Part shown: positions 1 to 8,353 of the stretch, piece after piece
Layout of the letters: every line of letters begins with the position of its first letter
Position numbering within the stretch: position 1 is the stretch's first letter
Origin: Rhizobium sp. N324
GTDB lineage: Bacteria; Pseudomonadota; Alphaproteobacteria; Rhizobiales; Rhizobiaceae
Length of the DNA stretch: 64,000 nucleotides
Direction: 5' to 3'
Assembly (NCBI RefSeq): GCF_001664485.1
Contig: NZ_CP013630.1
Span: forward strand, 4,569,501 to 4,633,500
Notes under the pieces: model-generated
Told to the model about the DNA's origin: nothing
The model's database searches: none
Seen by the model: the letters and a program-made list of their open reading frames with translations, nothing else
Translations under genes and position numbers: made by a program

Positions 1-1
1 C

Positions 2-1168
2 GCGCTGAACGCCATGGCCGATGCGATCCTGGCCAACCAGGCGGAGATCCTTGCCGAGAATGCCAAGGATTTGAAAGACACCGAAGGCAGCGACATGCTC
101 GCCTCCTTCGTCGACCGGCTGACGCTGAACGACAAACGCGTCGCCGAGATGGCCGAGGGAATCCGTGCCATTGCCGCCCTTGCCGACCCGGTCGGTGAAG
201 TTATCGCCGCCTGGGACCGCCCGAACGGGTTGAAGATCGAGCGCGTCCGCACGCCGCTCGGCGTCATCGGCGTCATTTTCGAAAGCCGGCCGAACGTCAC
301 GGCCGATGCCGGCGCCCTCTGCCTCAAGGCCGGCAATGCCGTGATCCTGCGCTGCGGTTCGGATTCGCGCCGTTCATCGCAGGCAATCCATGCCTGCCTC
401 GTCGAGGGTCTGAAGGCCGCAGGACTTCCAGAGCATGCTATCCAGCTCGTGCCCGTCACCGATCGCGCCGCCGTCGGCGCCATGCTGCGCGGCCTGGACG
501 GAGCGATCGACGTCATCGTGCCGCGCGGCGGCAAGAGCCTGGTCGCCCGCGTGCAGAGCGAGGCCCGCGTGCCGGTTTTCGCCCATCTCGAGGGCCTCTG
601 CCATATCTATGTCGATGGCTCGGCCGATATCGAGATGGCCAAGCAGATCGTCGTCAATGCCAAGATGCGCCGCACCGGTATCTGCGGCTCTGCCGAAACC
701 CTGCTCGTCGATGGCGCCGCGATCGGCACGCATCTGTCGCCGCTGCTCGAGGCCCTCACCGCGGCCGGCTGCGAAGTCCGCGCTTCGCCGACGGTGCTGA
801 AGGTCGCCCCCGGCCTGAAGCCTGCAACCGAGGAGGACTGGTCGACCGAATATCTCGACGCGATCATCTCGGTCGCCGTCGTCGACGGCATCTCCGGCGC
901 GATCGCCCATATCCAAAAATATTCCTCGAACCACACCGAAGCGGTGATCGCCGAGGACCCCGATGTCGTCGCGCGCTTCTTCACCGAGGTCGATTCGGCG
1001 ATCCTGCTGCACAATGCCTCGACGCAATTTGCCGATGGCGGCGAGTTCGGCATGGGCGCGGAGATCGGCATCGCCACCGGCAAGATGCATGCCCGCGGCC
1101 CGGTCGGCGTCGAACAGCTGACCTCGTTCAAATATCGGGTGCACGGCGCCGGACAGACGCGGCCCTGA
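2..1168 (+). CDS. proA: Gamma-glutamyl phosphate reductase ProA (5' partial)
   Basis: Second step of proline synthesis: NADPH reduction of gamma-glutamyl phosphate to glutamate semialdehyde in the cytosol. The reading frame is open to the left edge of the window, so the start lies upstream; 388 residues are visible and the family is about 420-430, so roughly 35-40 residues are missing. The ATG at position 14 is internal. Aldehyde-dehydrogenase-fold hallmarks are visible: the [19 protein letters not shown] nucleotide-binding segment and the catalytic cysteine in [12 protein letters not shown]. nadD starts one base after the stop, so the two are co-transcribed. Confidence 0.96.
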   Translation, partial: ALNAMADAILANQAEILAENAKDLKDTEGSDMLASFVDRLTLNDKRVAEMAEGIRAIAALADPVGEVIAAWDRPNGLKIERVRTPLGVIGVIFESRPNVTADAGALCLKAGNAVILRCGSDSRRSSQAIHACLVEGLKAAGLPEHAIQLVPVTDRAAVGAMLRGLDGAIDVIVPRGGKSLVARVQSEARVPVFAHLEGLCHIYVDGSADIEMAKQIVVNAKMRRTGICGSAETLLVDGAAIGTHLSPLLEALTAAGCEVRASPTVLKVAPGLKPATEEDWSTEYLDAIISVAVVDGISGAIAHIQKYSSNHTEAVIAEDPDVVARFFTEVDSAILLHNASTQFADGGEFGMGAEIGIATGKMHARGPVGVEQLTSFKYRVHGAGQTRP

Positions 1169-1169
1169 C

Positions 1170-1805
1170 GTGACGGCGGAGAGTGTGGACCGGCATTATC
1201 TCCGCATGCCGCACAGCGAGCGCGGCATGGTCGTCGGCCTGTTCGGCGGTTCGTTCAACCCGCCGCACCAGGGCCACGCGCTGGTCGCCGAGATCGCCAT
1301 CAAGCGGCTCGGCCTCGACCAGCTCTGGTGGATGGTCACCCCCGGCAATCCGCTGAAAAGCCGCAACCAGCTGGCCCCGCTTGCCGAGCGCATTGCCGAA
1401 AGCGAGCGTGTCGCCGCCGATCCGCGCGTCAAGGTCACCGCCTTCGAACAGTCGCTCGGCGTCAGCTACACCGCCAATACGCTCGCCCGCGTCAAGGCCC
1501 GCAATCCGCATGTGCATTTCATCTGGATCATGGGCGCCGACGGCCTGCAGACATTCCACAAATGGCAGAAATGGCAGGAAATCGTCCGCACCTTCCCGAT
1601 CGCTGTGATCGACCGGCCGGGTGCCACGCTCTCCTACCTCTCCTCGAAAATGACCAGGACTTTCGATTTCGCCCGGGTCGACGAGGACGACGCGCGCATT
1701 CTCTGGAAGAAACCCGCGCCGGCCTGGACCTTCATCCACGGGCCACGCTCCGGCCTAAGCTCGACGGCAATCCGCAACGGCTCGCTGCCAGGCAGTTCCG
1801 AATAG
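1170..1805 (+). CDS. nadD: Nicotinate-nucleotide adenylyltransferase NadD
   Basis: Converts nicotinate mononucleotide and ATP to deamido-NAD in NAD synthesis. The nucleotidyltransferase signature GGSFNPPHQGH lies near residues 26-36, and the C-terminal SSTAIR motif is present near the end; 211 residues is normal. The start is a GTG one base after the proA stop; a later ATG at 1206 would give a 199-residue protein that still holds every motif. In many alphaproteobacteria nadD is directly followed by rsfS and rlmH; here a small RNA and the molybdate genes intervene. Confidence 0.95.
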   Translation: MTAESVDRHYLRMPHSERGMVVGLFGGSFNPPHQGHALVAEIAIKRLGLDQLWWMVTPGNPLKSRNQLAPLAERIAESERVAADPRVKVTAFEQSLGVSYTANTLARVKARNPHVHFIWIMGADGLQTFHKWQKWQEIVRTFPIAVIDRPGATLSYLSSKMTRTFDFARVDEDDARILWKKPAPAWTFIHGPRSGLSSTAIRNGSLPGSSE

Positions 1806-1828
1806 GCTGATTTTTAAGGAAATCCCGG

Positions 1829-1950
1829 AAACGAGAAAGCCCGACGGGGGAGGATCCGTCGGGCTTATAAACTCGATCGACAACTGGGAGGAGGAGTGTT
1901 GTCGACCCTATCGAACGGCTATGGGAGGAGGAGAAGCCGTTTCGATGAGT
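1829..1950 (-). ncRNA. alpha-r14 family trans-acting small RNA (anti-Shine-Dalgarno loops)
   Basis: Read on the minus strand, three hairpins follow each other. Hairpin 1 has arms 1935-1944 and 1912-1920, with a CCTCCTCCC loop at 1923-1931. Hairpin 2 has 8-bp arms 1898-1905 and 1877-1884, with a CCTCCTCCC loop at 1886-1894. Hairpin 3 is an 11-bp perfect terminator stem (1856-1866 with 1837-1847) and loop ATCCTCCC. Repeated CCUCCUCCC loops on stable stems ending in an intrinsic terminator are the hallmark of the alpha-r14 family (Sinorhizobium NfeR1/Smr14C2), whose RNAs bind ribosome-binding sites of ABC-transporter mRNAs. The 5' end near 1950 is estimated from the family's length of about 120 nt. 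No protein gene explains this stretch. Confidence 0.82.
1837..1866 (-). terminator. Rho-independent terminator of the small RNA
   Basis: Perfect 11-bp inverted repeat AAGCCCGACGG / CCGTCGGGCTT with an 8-nt loop, followed on the minus strand by a weak T-rich tail (TCTCGTTT). It is the third hairpin of the small RNA. It could also stop rightward transcription from nadD, which ends 31 bp away. Confidence 0.75.
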
Positions 1951-2199
1951 GTGTTGTACCATATTCCGCTGGAAGATGAATATCGATTTGTGCAATGCAG
2001 CAATGCGGGCGCTGCAATCCTGTCGCGGACAGCCCTCGGGATACTGCCGTTTTTAGCGGCACGGCCGGCGAAACGGCCCTTGCAATGCCGGACTTTGTCG
2101 GTTGCCGATCGGCGCTGCCCGGAAAGTTCGACGTCCGTAGATCTCCGTCTCTGGGAAAGCCATGCGCTTCGTGAATAGGCGAACGCGGAACGGTCTGTC

Positions 2200-2233
2200 G
2201 CTAGGGTTATATTTTCCTGAATATATCCCTAGC
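2200..2233. promoter_or_regulatory. ModE-like operator, distal copy
   Basis: 14-bp inverted repeat with one mismatch: GCTAGGGTTATATT, 6-nt spacer, AATATATCCCTAGC. The TATAT half-sites resemble the ModE/MoeE operator (CGNTATATA-type arms). It lies 56-89 bp upstream of the modA ATG, and a modE-type gene lies at the other end of the operon, so molybdate-dependent repression is inferred. Confidence 0.6.
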
Positions 2234-2247
2234 CAAAGCGAGAGCGC

Positions 2248-2271
2248 CGTTATATTCGTCGCAATATTTCG
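2248..2271. promoter_or_regulatory. ModE-like operator, proximal copy
   Basis: Second imperfect palindrome, CGTTATATT, 6-nt spacer CGTCGC, AATATTTCG. Its left arm matches the classical ModE half-site CGTTATAT. It sits 18-41 bp upstream of modA, where it would overlap the promoter. Together with the copy at 2200-2233 it makes a tandem-operator arrangement. Confidence 0.6.
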
Positions 2272-2288
2272 AACCCTGGGGAATAATC

Positions 2289-3080
2289 ATGCAGAACCGT
2301 CGCCAATGGATGAAACTGGCAACCGCCGCAATATCAGCCCTGTGGCTTGGGGCGGCAGCGCTGCCGACACCTGCCGCCGCGGCCGAAAAGCTCACCATCT
2401 TTGCGGCGGCGAGCCTCAAGGATGCGCTCGATGCCGTCAATGCCGCCTGGGCCAAGGAAAGCGGCAAGGAAGCCGTCGCCTCCTATGCGGCAAGCGGGGC
2501 ACTGGCCAAGCAGATCGAAAACGCGGCACCCGCCGATGTCTTCATCTCGGCCGACCTTGCCTGGATGGATTACCTTGCCGGGAAGAACCTCATCAAGGCC
2601 GATACCCGTTCGAACCTGCTTGGAAACCGGATCGTGCTCGTTGCTGAAAAGGCCAAGGCAAAACCGGTCGAGATCAAGCCGGGCTTCGATCTCGCAGCGC
2701 TTCTGGGTGATGGCAAATTGGCCATGGGTGAACCGAAATCGGTTCCGGCCGGCAAATACGGCATGGCCGCGCTCGACAAACTCGGCGTCTGGAAATCCGT
2801 GGAAAGCAAGGTCGCCGGCGCCGAGAGCGTGCGCGCCGCCCTCGCCCTCGTCTCCCGCGGCGAAGCGCCCTACGGCATCGTCTACCAAACCGATGCCGCC
2901 GCCGATAAGGGTGTCGCCGTCGTCGGCACCTTCCCGGCCGATTCCCATCCGCCGATCATCTACCCGGTCGCCATTCTTGCCGAGAGCAAAAACCCGGATG
3001 CCGCAGCCTATCTCGACTTCCTGAAATCCGACAAGGCCACCGCCTTCTTCACGGCGCAGGGTTTTACCGTTCTCAAGTGA
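2289..3080 (+). CDS. modA: Molybdate-binding periplasmic protein ModA
   Basis: Solute-binding component of the ModABC molybdate/tungstate importer, acting in the periplasm. The signal peptide spans about residues 1-32 (basic MQNRRQW start, hydrophobic core, cleavage near PAAAAE). The mature start KLTIFAAASLKDAL and the later SADLAWMDYL segment are typical of ModA; 263 residues is the usual length. The start has a GGGG Shine-Dalgarno sequence 7 nt upstream. modB follows after 305 bp, unusually far for this operon, because of a repeat element. Confidence 0.95.
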   Translation: MQNRRQWMKLATAAISALWLGAAALPTPAAAAEKLTIFAAASLKDALDAVNAAWAKESGKEAVASYAASGALAKQIENAAPADVFISADLAWMDYLAGKNLIKADTRSNLLGNRIVLVAEKAKAKPVEIKPGFDLAALLGDGKLAMGEPKSVPAGKYGMAALDKLGVWKSVESKVAGAESVRAALALVSRGEAPYGIVYQTDAAADKGVAVVGTFPADSHPPIIYPVAILAESKNPDAAAYLDFLKSDKATAFFTAQGFTVLK

Positions 3081-3171
3081 TTGAGGGCGAAATGATTGCG
3101 GAATCAACAGTGACAGCTTAGCGTGAAGGCTCACTTAGGCGCGCCTCCTGTCCGGTTCGAGCCAATGGCTG

Positions 3172-3352
3172 CCCCTCGCCCTAACCCTCTCCCCGCTCGC
3201 GGGGAGAGGGGGCGTGCCCTGCGAAAGGTTGGCGAGGAACGGAGAGGTCGAGACATATCCCCTTCGCCCCGTTTACGGGGGTCCGAAGGACGGGTCGAGA
3301 CGCGTGGCTCGACCCCGGTCGGTGCCGGCAGGCGGATGAGGGGCAGACACCG
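3172..3352. repeat. Rhizobium intergenic palindromic mosaic repeat (RIME-like)
   Basis: The gap of about 300 bp between modA and modB holds no gene but is full of palindromes: CCCTCTCCCCGC / GCGGGGAGAGGG (12-bp arms, 3185-3196 and 3199-3210), then an imperfect stem CCTTCG-CCCCG / CGGGG-CGAAGG around 3261-3288, flanked by direct copies of GTCGAGAC (3247-3254 and 3294-3301), then a block ending CGGATGAGGGGCAG. These blocks match what I recall of the RIME elements scattered in Rhizobium genomes. The outer limits are approximate. Translations of the stretch look artefactual. Confidence 0.6.
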
Positions 3353-3385
3353 GGTGACACCGAATTTCCAGGGAGACAACCGCGT

Positions 3386-4087
3386 TTGGACATCTTCGGC
3401 CTGAGCAATGAAGAATGGACGGCGATCCTGCTCAGCCTGCGCGTCTCTTTTGTCGCCATGCTGGTGAGCCTGCCCTTTGGCATTCTCGTCGCTCTGCTGC
3501 TTGCCCGCGGCCGCTTCTGGGGCAAGTCGGTGCTGAACGGCGTCGTGCACCTGCCGTTGATCCTGCCCCCCGTCGTCACCGGCTTCCTTCTTCTCATCCT
3601 GTTCGGCCGCCGCGGTCCGGTCGGCAGCCTGCTCGACCAGTATTTCGGCATCGTCCTTTCCTTCCGCTGGACGGGCGCGGCACTCGCCTGCGCGGTCATG
3701 GCCTTTCCGCTGATGGTGCGCAGCATTCGCCTGTCGATCGAGGCTGTTGACCGCAAGCTGGAGGAGGCGGCCGGAACGCTTGGCGCCGGTCCCGCCTGGG
3801 TCTTTTTGACGATTACCCTGCCGCTGACCCTGCCCGGCATCATCACCGGCATGATCCTGTCCTTCGCCAAGGCCATGGGTGAATTCGGCGCGACGATCAC
3901 CTTCGTCTCCAACATTCCCGGCGAGACCCAGACGCTATCCTCAGCGATCTACACTTTTACCCAGGTGCCGGGCGGCGATGCCGGCGCACTGCGGCTGACA
4001 GCCGTCGCCATCGTCATTTCCATGGCCGCGCTGCTCGCCTCCGAATTTCTCGCCCGTCTCGCCGGCCAAAGGATCGATCCGGAATGA
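3386..4087 (+). CDS. modB: Molybdate ABC transporter permease ModB
   Basis: Inner-membrane channel subunit of ModABC. 233 residues with about five hydrophobic segments and the ABC-permease EAA loop ([12 protein letters not shown] then LPLTLPG), which contacts the ATPase. The start is TTG at 3386, preceded by GGGAGAC at 3371-3377; no ATG lies in frame before the first membrane segment. The stop overlaps the modC start by 4 bp (ATGA), indicating translational coupling. Confidence 0.95.
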   Translation: MDIFGLSNEEWTAILLSLRVSFVAMLVSLPFGILVALLLARGRFWGKSVLNGVVHLPLILPPVVTGFLLLILFGRRGPVGSLLDQYFGIVLSFRWTGAALACAVMAFPLMVRSIRLSIEAVDRKLEEAAGTLGAGPAWVFLTITLPLTLPGIITGMILSFAKAMGEFGATITFVSNIPGETQTLSSAIYTFTQVPGGDAGALRLTAVAIVISMAALLASEFLARLAGQRIDPE

Positions 4088-5151
4088 CGCTGATCGTCGC
4101 GGCAAAACAAAGGCTCGGCGGCTTTTCGCTCGACGCCGCCTTCACCTCCGAGCGTGGCGTCACCGCGCTGTTCGGCCGCTCCGGCTCCGGCAAGACCTCG
4201 CTGATCCGCATCATCGCCGGCCTCGCCCGCCCCGACGAAGGCCGCGTTATCCTCGACGGCGAGGCCCTGACCGAAACAGCAACCGGCACCTTCGTCCCGA
4301 AACATCGCCGCCGCTTCGGTTATGTCTTCCAGGAGGCGCGGCTTTTCCCGCATCTCAGCGTCCGCGCCAATCTCTCCTACGGCCGCTGGTTTACGGCGAA
4401 AACCGCACGCAGCGAGAGCTTCGATCGCATCGTCGACCTGCTCGGCATCGGGCCGCTGCTGGAGCGCAGCCCCGCAAAACTTTCCGGCGGCGAAAAGCAG
4501 CGCGTCGCCATCGGCCGCGCCCTTCTCGCCGCGCCCCGCCTGCTGCTGATGGACGAACCGCTGGCGGCCCTCGACGAGGCGCGCAAGGCCGAGATCCTGC
4601 CCTATCTGGAGCGATTGCGGGACCAGACCGAAATTCCGATCATCTATGTCAGCCATTCGATCGCCGAGGTGGCGCGGCTGGCAAACCAGGTCGTCGTCCT
4701 CAGCGACGGCAAGGTGGAAGCGATCGGCCCGGCCGTCGACATATTGAGCCGCCCGTCTGCGGCGGCTGATCGGAGAGAGGCGGGCGCGCTTCTCGAAGGC
4801 ACGGTCGAAAGCTACGATCCACGCCACCACCTGTCGACCGTCGCGCTGAAATCTGCTCAGTTGCACATCCCCGGTGCAGCGCTTACCGCAGGCAGGCCGG
4901 TGCGCATTCGCATTCCGTCGCGAGACGTCATGCTGGCAACCGCCAGGCCCGAGGGCCTCAGCGCGCTGAACATTCTCGAAGGCAGGATCGCGGCGATATC
5001 GCCGGACGAGGACGGAACGGTGGAAATCCGGCTCGATTGCGGCGGCGACGCCATTCTCTCGCGCATCACAGCGCTCTCCTGCGAGCGCCTCGATCTTCAG
5101 CCCGGCAAAACCGTCTTTGCCGTCATCAAGACGGTTGCTCTGGAGGCCTGA
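4084..5151 (+). CDS. modC: Molybdate ABC transporter ATP-binding protein ModC
   Basis: ATPase of the molybdate importer. Walker A GRSGSGKT lies at about residues 31-38, the ABC signature LSGGE at 133-137, and Walker B LLLMDEP at 153-159. A C-terminal molybdate-binding (Mop/TOBE) domain, starting near residue 290 with [10 protein letters not shown], is expected to sense bound oxyanion. 355 residues matches ModC rather than a generic ATPase. It overlaps modB by 4 bp and is the last gene of modABC. Confidence 0.95.
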   Translation: MTLIVAAKQRLGGFSLDAAFTSERGVTALFGRSGSGKTSLIRIIAGLARPDEGRVILDGEALTETATGTFVPKHRRRFGYVFQEARLFPHLSVRANLSYGRWFTAKTARSESFDRIVDLLGIGPLLERSPAKLSGGEKQRVAIGRALLAAPRLLLMDEPLAALDEARKAEILPYLERLRDQTEIPIIYVSHSIAEVARLANQVVVLSDGKVEAIGPAVDILSRPSAAADRREAGALLEGTVESYDPRHHLSTVALKSAQLHIPGAALTAGRPVRIRIPSRDVMLATARPEGLSALNILEGRIAAISPDEDGTVEIRLDCGGDAILSRITALSCERLDLQPGKTVFAVIKTVALEA

Positions 5152-5179
5152 ACAGCGCCTCCCTACAGGCTGCGCCCCC

Positions 5180-5539
5180 TTACGGACTGCGCTTGCCTTC
5201 GAGCCAGGCGAGATCCTCGGCGAGGCTTTCGCGCATCGTCTTTTCCATCCGGCGGAAACGCTGGAGCAATTCTTCGCCGAACGGCGTCAGCGCCGCGCCG
5301 CCGCCCTTCTGGCCACCGCGCTGCGGCTCCACCACCTGTTCGCGGAACATCCGGTTCATCTCGCTGACCAGCAGCCATGCGCGCCGATAGGACATGTCCA
5401 TCGCCCGCCCCGCCGCCGAGATCGATCCTGTCGCGCGGATATGCTCCAAGAGCTCCATCTTGCCGTGACCGAGACGATCTTCGTCCGGGAAGCTGATTCG
5501 CAGGACGGGCACGAGTGTTTTTGCGGCTGGATCGGTCAT
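5180..5539 (-). CDS. modE: ModE-type winged-helix repressor (DNA-binding domain only)
   Basis: 119 residues from ATG 5539 (a GTG at 5569 would add ten). The helix-turn-helix region GSISAAGRAMDMSYRRAW followed by QRGGQKGGGAALTPFG is the LysR-like N-terminal domain of ModE. The C-terminal Mop domains of E. coli ModE are absent, as is common in alphaproteobacteria, so metal sensing may need a partner such as the ModC Mop domain. The gene converges on modC with 28 bp between stops and probably acts on the palindromes before modA. Confidence 0.85.
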   Translation of the reverse strand: MTDPAAKTLVPVLRISFPDEDRLGHGKMELLEHIRATGSISAAGRAMDMSYRRAWLLVSEMNRMFREQVVEPQRGGQKGGGAALTPFGEELLQRFRRMEKTMRESLAEDLAWLEGKRSP

Positions 5540-5778
5540 CGAATCGTGAAATCGTGGAATTTGCCGCACTTTACGCGGCGGTACGGAAACTGTACACCGC
5601 CCGCACCAGCAGTCCGCGCGGCAATATCCTTCAATTCGGACGCCAGATCGGATTTTCGACCGTTCTGTATCTTAGCACGTCTTGAAACATTAATGGTTTG
5701 ATGCCTATCTTAACCATGATCCGGTCTCGATCGGATCTTGTGTTGTGCATGGTTTGTCATTCCAGGAAAGGGAAAGCA

Positions 5779-6192
5779 CTGACAACAGTACACGCCAAGG
5801 GAAAAACGTTCGCCGTTATCCCGAAGAGTGCGGAACGTGGCGCCGATGCCGCCGCCCGTGCCCTAGAAACCGTCCTCGCCAGCCTCGAGGACTCCAAAGC
5901 TGAAGATATCGTCACCATCGACATTGCCGGAAAATCGGCGCTGGGAGACTACATGATCGTCGTCTCCGGCCGCTCGAACAGGCATGTCATGGCGATCTCG
6001 GATCACCTGCTCACCGACCTGAAAGACGACGGCCTCGGCACGGCCCGCGTCGAAGGCCAGGAAGGCGGCGATTGGGTCCTGATCGACACCGGTGATATTA
6101 TCGTGCATGTGTTTCGTCCTGAAATCCGCGAGTTCTACAACATCGAAAAGATGTGGGCGGCTCCGGATATGGATGAAGAAACGCGGCACTGA
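5779..6192 (+). CDS. rsfS: Ribosomal silencing factor RsfS
   Basis: Binds uL14 on the 50S subunit and blocks subunit joining during starvation. The core from ALETVLASLEDSKAEDIVTIDI through GDYMIVVSGRSNRHV, GDWVLIDTGDIIVHVF and FYNIEKMW is typical. The start is uncertain. The frame is open back to TTG 5698 and ATG 5701, but those extra residues use codons unlike the rest and are not family-like. A strong AGGAAAGGGAAAG sequence sits just before CTG 5779, which gives 137 residues. ATG 5749 is a further option. rlmH follows. Confidence 0.9.
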   Translation: MTTVHAKGKTFAVIPKSAERGADAAARALETVLASLEDSKAEDIVTIDIAGKSALGDYMIVVSGRSNRHVMAISDHLLTDLKDDGLGTARVEGQEGGDWVLIDTGDIIVHVFRPEIREFYNIEKMWAAPDMDEETRH

Positions 6193-6308
6193 CAGGCAGG
6201 CCGGCATTCTGTCCGGCGCCTGAACGTGGCATTGGCTGGCCGGGCAAAAGGAAAACCGGCCGGTGGCGCCTCGTGCGCCCGATGTGCTGCATCAGCAGGA
6301 GCGGATGA

Positions 6309-6791
6309 ATGCGAGTTGGTCTTTTTGCGGTGGGACGGCTGAAATCCGGCCCCGAAAAGGATCTTGCGGCCCGTTATTTCGACCGTTTCGCCAAGGCCGG
6401 CCCTGCTGTCGGCCTCGAACTTACCCGCGTTGCCGAAGTGGCCGAAAGCCGCGCCTCCAATGCGGAAACCCGCAAGCGCGAGGAAGCGGCGCAGCTTGTG
6501 AAATCGCTTGCCGACGGCAGCGTCCTCATTCTTCTCGACGAACGCGGCAAGGCGCTCGACAGCGAAGCCTTCGCGGGCCTGCTCGGCGCCTATCGCGACC
6601 AGGGCAAACGCGAGCTGACCATCGCCATCGGCGGCGCCGACGGCCTCGATCCCTCCCTCTACGACCGTGCCGACGCCACGCTTTGCTTGGGTAAAATGAC
6701 CTGGCCGCATCAGCTCGTGCGCACGCTGATTGCCGAACAGCTCTATCGTGCCGTGACCATCCTGTCCGGCCATCCCTATCACCGCGTCTGA
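6309..6791 (+). CDS. rlmH: 23S rRNA (pseudouridine1915-N3)-methyltransferase RlmH
   Basis: SPOUT-class SAM-dependent methyltransferase that modifies pseudouridine 1915 in helix 69 of 23S rRNA. 160 residues. The SPOUT knot motifs VLILLDERGKALDSEAFA, the glycine loop AIGGADGLD, and the C-terminal EQLYRA...HPYHR tail are intact. It is paired with rsfS, as in most bacteria. The 116-bp gap to rsfS holds a GC-rich imperfect hairpin near 6232-6264. Confidence 0.95.
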   Translation: MRVGLFAVGRLKSGPEKDLAARYFDRFAKAGPAVGLELTRVAEVAESRASNAETRKREEAAQLVKSLADGSVLILLDERGKALDSEAFAGLLGAYRDQGKRELTIAIGGADGLDPSLYDRADATLCLGKMTWPHQLVRTLIAEQLYRAVTILSGHPYHRV

Positions 6792-6925
6792 TGCCGCATC
6801 GGCCCGATGCGCCACATTGTCACGCAGCCGTGTTTGCTTGGCCGCCCGATGTGCTTCGAACTTTCTGGCAAAGCGCGCCAAATCAGCTTAGTCTCCGCGC
6901 GATTTGAGAAAGTGCCCCAACACGC

Positions 6926-8353
6926 ATGACGAGAGCATCCACCAGGCGACACCGCATGATCCTGCCGGCTATCGCGGCCGGTATCGGTGCGGCGGTGATT
7001 GCCGTGTCGGCAGATCCCTTCATCGTCCGGGCGCAGGATGCCGCACCTGAAGCGGCACAATCGGCGCCGCCGGCAGCCGAGCCGCCCCCACCTGATCCGG
7101 CCGCCGAACTGGCCGCCAAACGGGATAAGACCCGTGCCGAACTCGAAACCCTGTCGAAAACCATCAGTCTTTCCAGCGACAAAGTGAGCGCGCTGCAGCA
7201 GAGCATCGCCGATCTGGAAAAAAACACGCAAAGCATCCGTCAGGCGCTGATCGAGTCCGCCGCCCGCCGCAAGGGGCTCGACAAGCAGATCCTCGAAAGC
7301 GAGAAGAAGCTTGCCGATCTCGGCGTCAAGGAGGATGGCATCCGCCGGTCCCTGCACGAGCGCCGCGGCCTGCTGGCAGAAGTGCTGGCAGCGCTGCAGC
7401 GCATGGGCCGCAACCCGCCGCCGGCTTTGCTCGTCACCCCTGACGACGCGCTCGCCTCGGTGCGCAGCGCCATCCTGCTCGGCGCCGTGGTGCCCGGCAT
7501 CCGCAAGGAGACCGACAAGCTTGCCGGCGACCTGGCAAGCCTCGCCGCCTTGCAGGCCGCAAGCGCTGCCGAAAAGGCCGGCCTGACCGCGACGATGACG
7601 GATAGTATCGAGGAAGAGCGGCGCATGGACCTGCTGCTTGCCGAAAACGACAAGCTCAGCCGCAGCAACGCCGCCGAACTCGAGGCCGAGAGAAAACGCT
7701 CGGAGGAACTGGCAGGCAAGGCGACCAGCCTTGAAGGTCTCGTCGCCTCGATGGAATCCGAGATCGCTTCGGTGCGCGATGCCGCCGCCGCCGCCCGTCA
7801 GGCGGAGGAGAACCGCAAGCTGATGACGGACGAGCAGCGCGCCCAGGCCAAGGCCTTGGCCGACAGTGGTGTGCCCGATAAAAACCGCATTGCGCCCGCA
7901 TATCCCTTCGGAGAATTGAAGGCGAAATTGGAGGTGCCCGTTGCCGGCGATATCCTGCGCCAGTTCGGCGATGCCGACGGCACCGGCCACGAGGCGATGG
8001 GAATGACGGTCGCCACCAATCCGGAGACGGTGGTGACGGCGCCTGCCGATGGCCTGGTGGTTTTCGCCGGCGCTTTCCGCAGTTACGGCCAGATGATCAT
8101 CCTGGACACCGGCGATGGTTACCACTTGGTTCTCTCGGGAATGGACACGATCAATACCCGTCAGGGAAAATTCGTTTTCTCCGGCGAGCCGCTCGCCGTG
8201 ATGGGCGCGAAAAGAGTGGCAAGCGCAACTGCATTGGCGCTGGAAACGGACCGGCCAACGCTTTACATTGAATTTCGAAAGGACGGTAAACCGGTCGATT
8301 CCCGACCGTGGTGGACCGCCAAAGACACTGGAAAGGCACGCAATGATTCGTAG
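6926..8353 (+). CDS. EnvC-like murein hydrolase activator (coiled coil plus degenerate LytM domain)
   Basis: 475 residues: N-terminal membrane or signal segment (about 11-36), a Pro/Ala-rich linker, a long coiled coil (about 60-320) and a C-terminal LytM/M23 domain (about 335-465). The M23 zinc ligands are not conserved: GHEAMGM replaces HxGxD, GYHLVL replaces the HLS region and LYIEFR replaces HxHFE. That is the hallmark of EnvC-type activators, which switch on cell-wall amidases instead of cutting themselves. ctpA overlaps its end by 11 bp. The envC-ctpA-yibQ order is seen widely in Proteobacteria. Confidence 0.88.
   Translation: MTRASTRRHRMILPAIAAGIGAAVIAVSADPFIVRAQDAAPEAAQSAPPAAEPPPPDPAAELAAKRDKTRAELETLSKTISLSSDKVSALQQSIADLEKNTQSIRQALIESAARRKGLDKQILESEKKLADLGVKEDGIRRSLHERRGLLAEVLAALQRMGRNPPPALLVTPDDALASVRSAILLGAVVPGIRKETDKLAGDLASLAALQAASAAEKAGLTATMTDSIEEERRMDLLLAENDKLSRSNAAELEAERKRSEELAGKATSLEGLVASMESEIASVRDAAAAARQAEENRKLMTDEQRAQAKALADSGVPDKNRIAPAYPFGELKAKLEVPVAGDILRQFGDADGTGHEAMGMTVATNPETVVTAPADGLVVFAGAFRSYGQMIILDTGDGYHLVLSGMDTINTRQGKFVFSGEPLAVMGAKRVASATALALETDRPTLYIEFRKDGKPVDSRPWWTAKDTGKARNDS

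Noticed and set aside
1732..1995. 87-codon minus-strand frame overlapping the small RNA
   Set aside because: It overlaps the nadD 3' end and the RNA hairpins, with no family resemblance; the RNA structure explains the stretch better.
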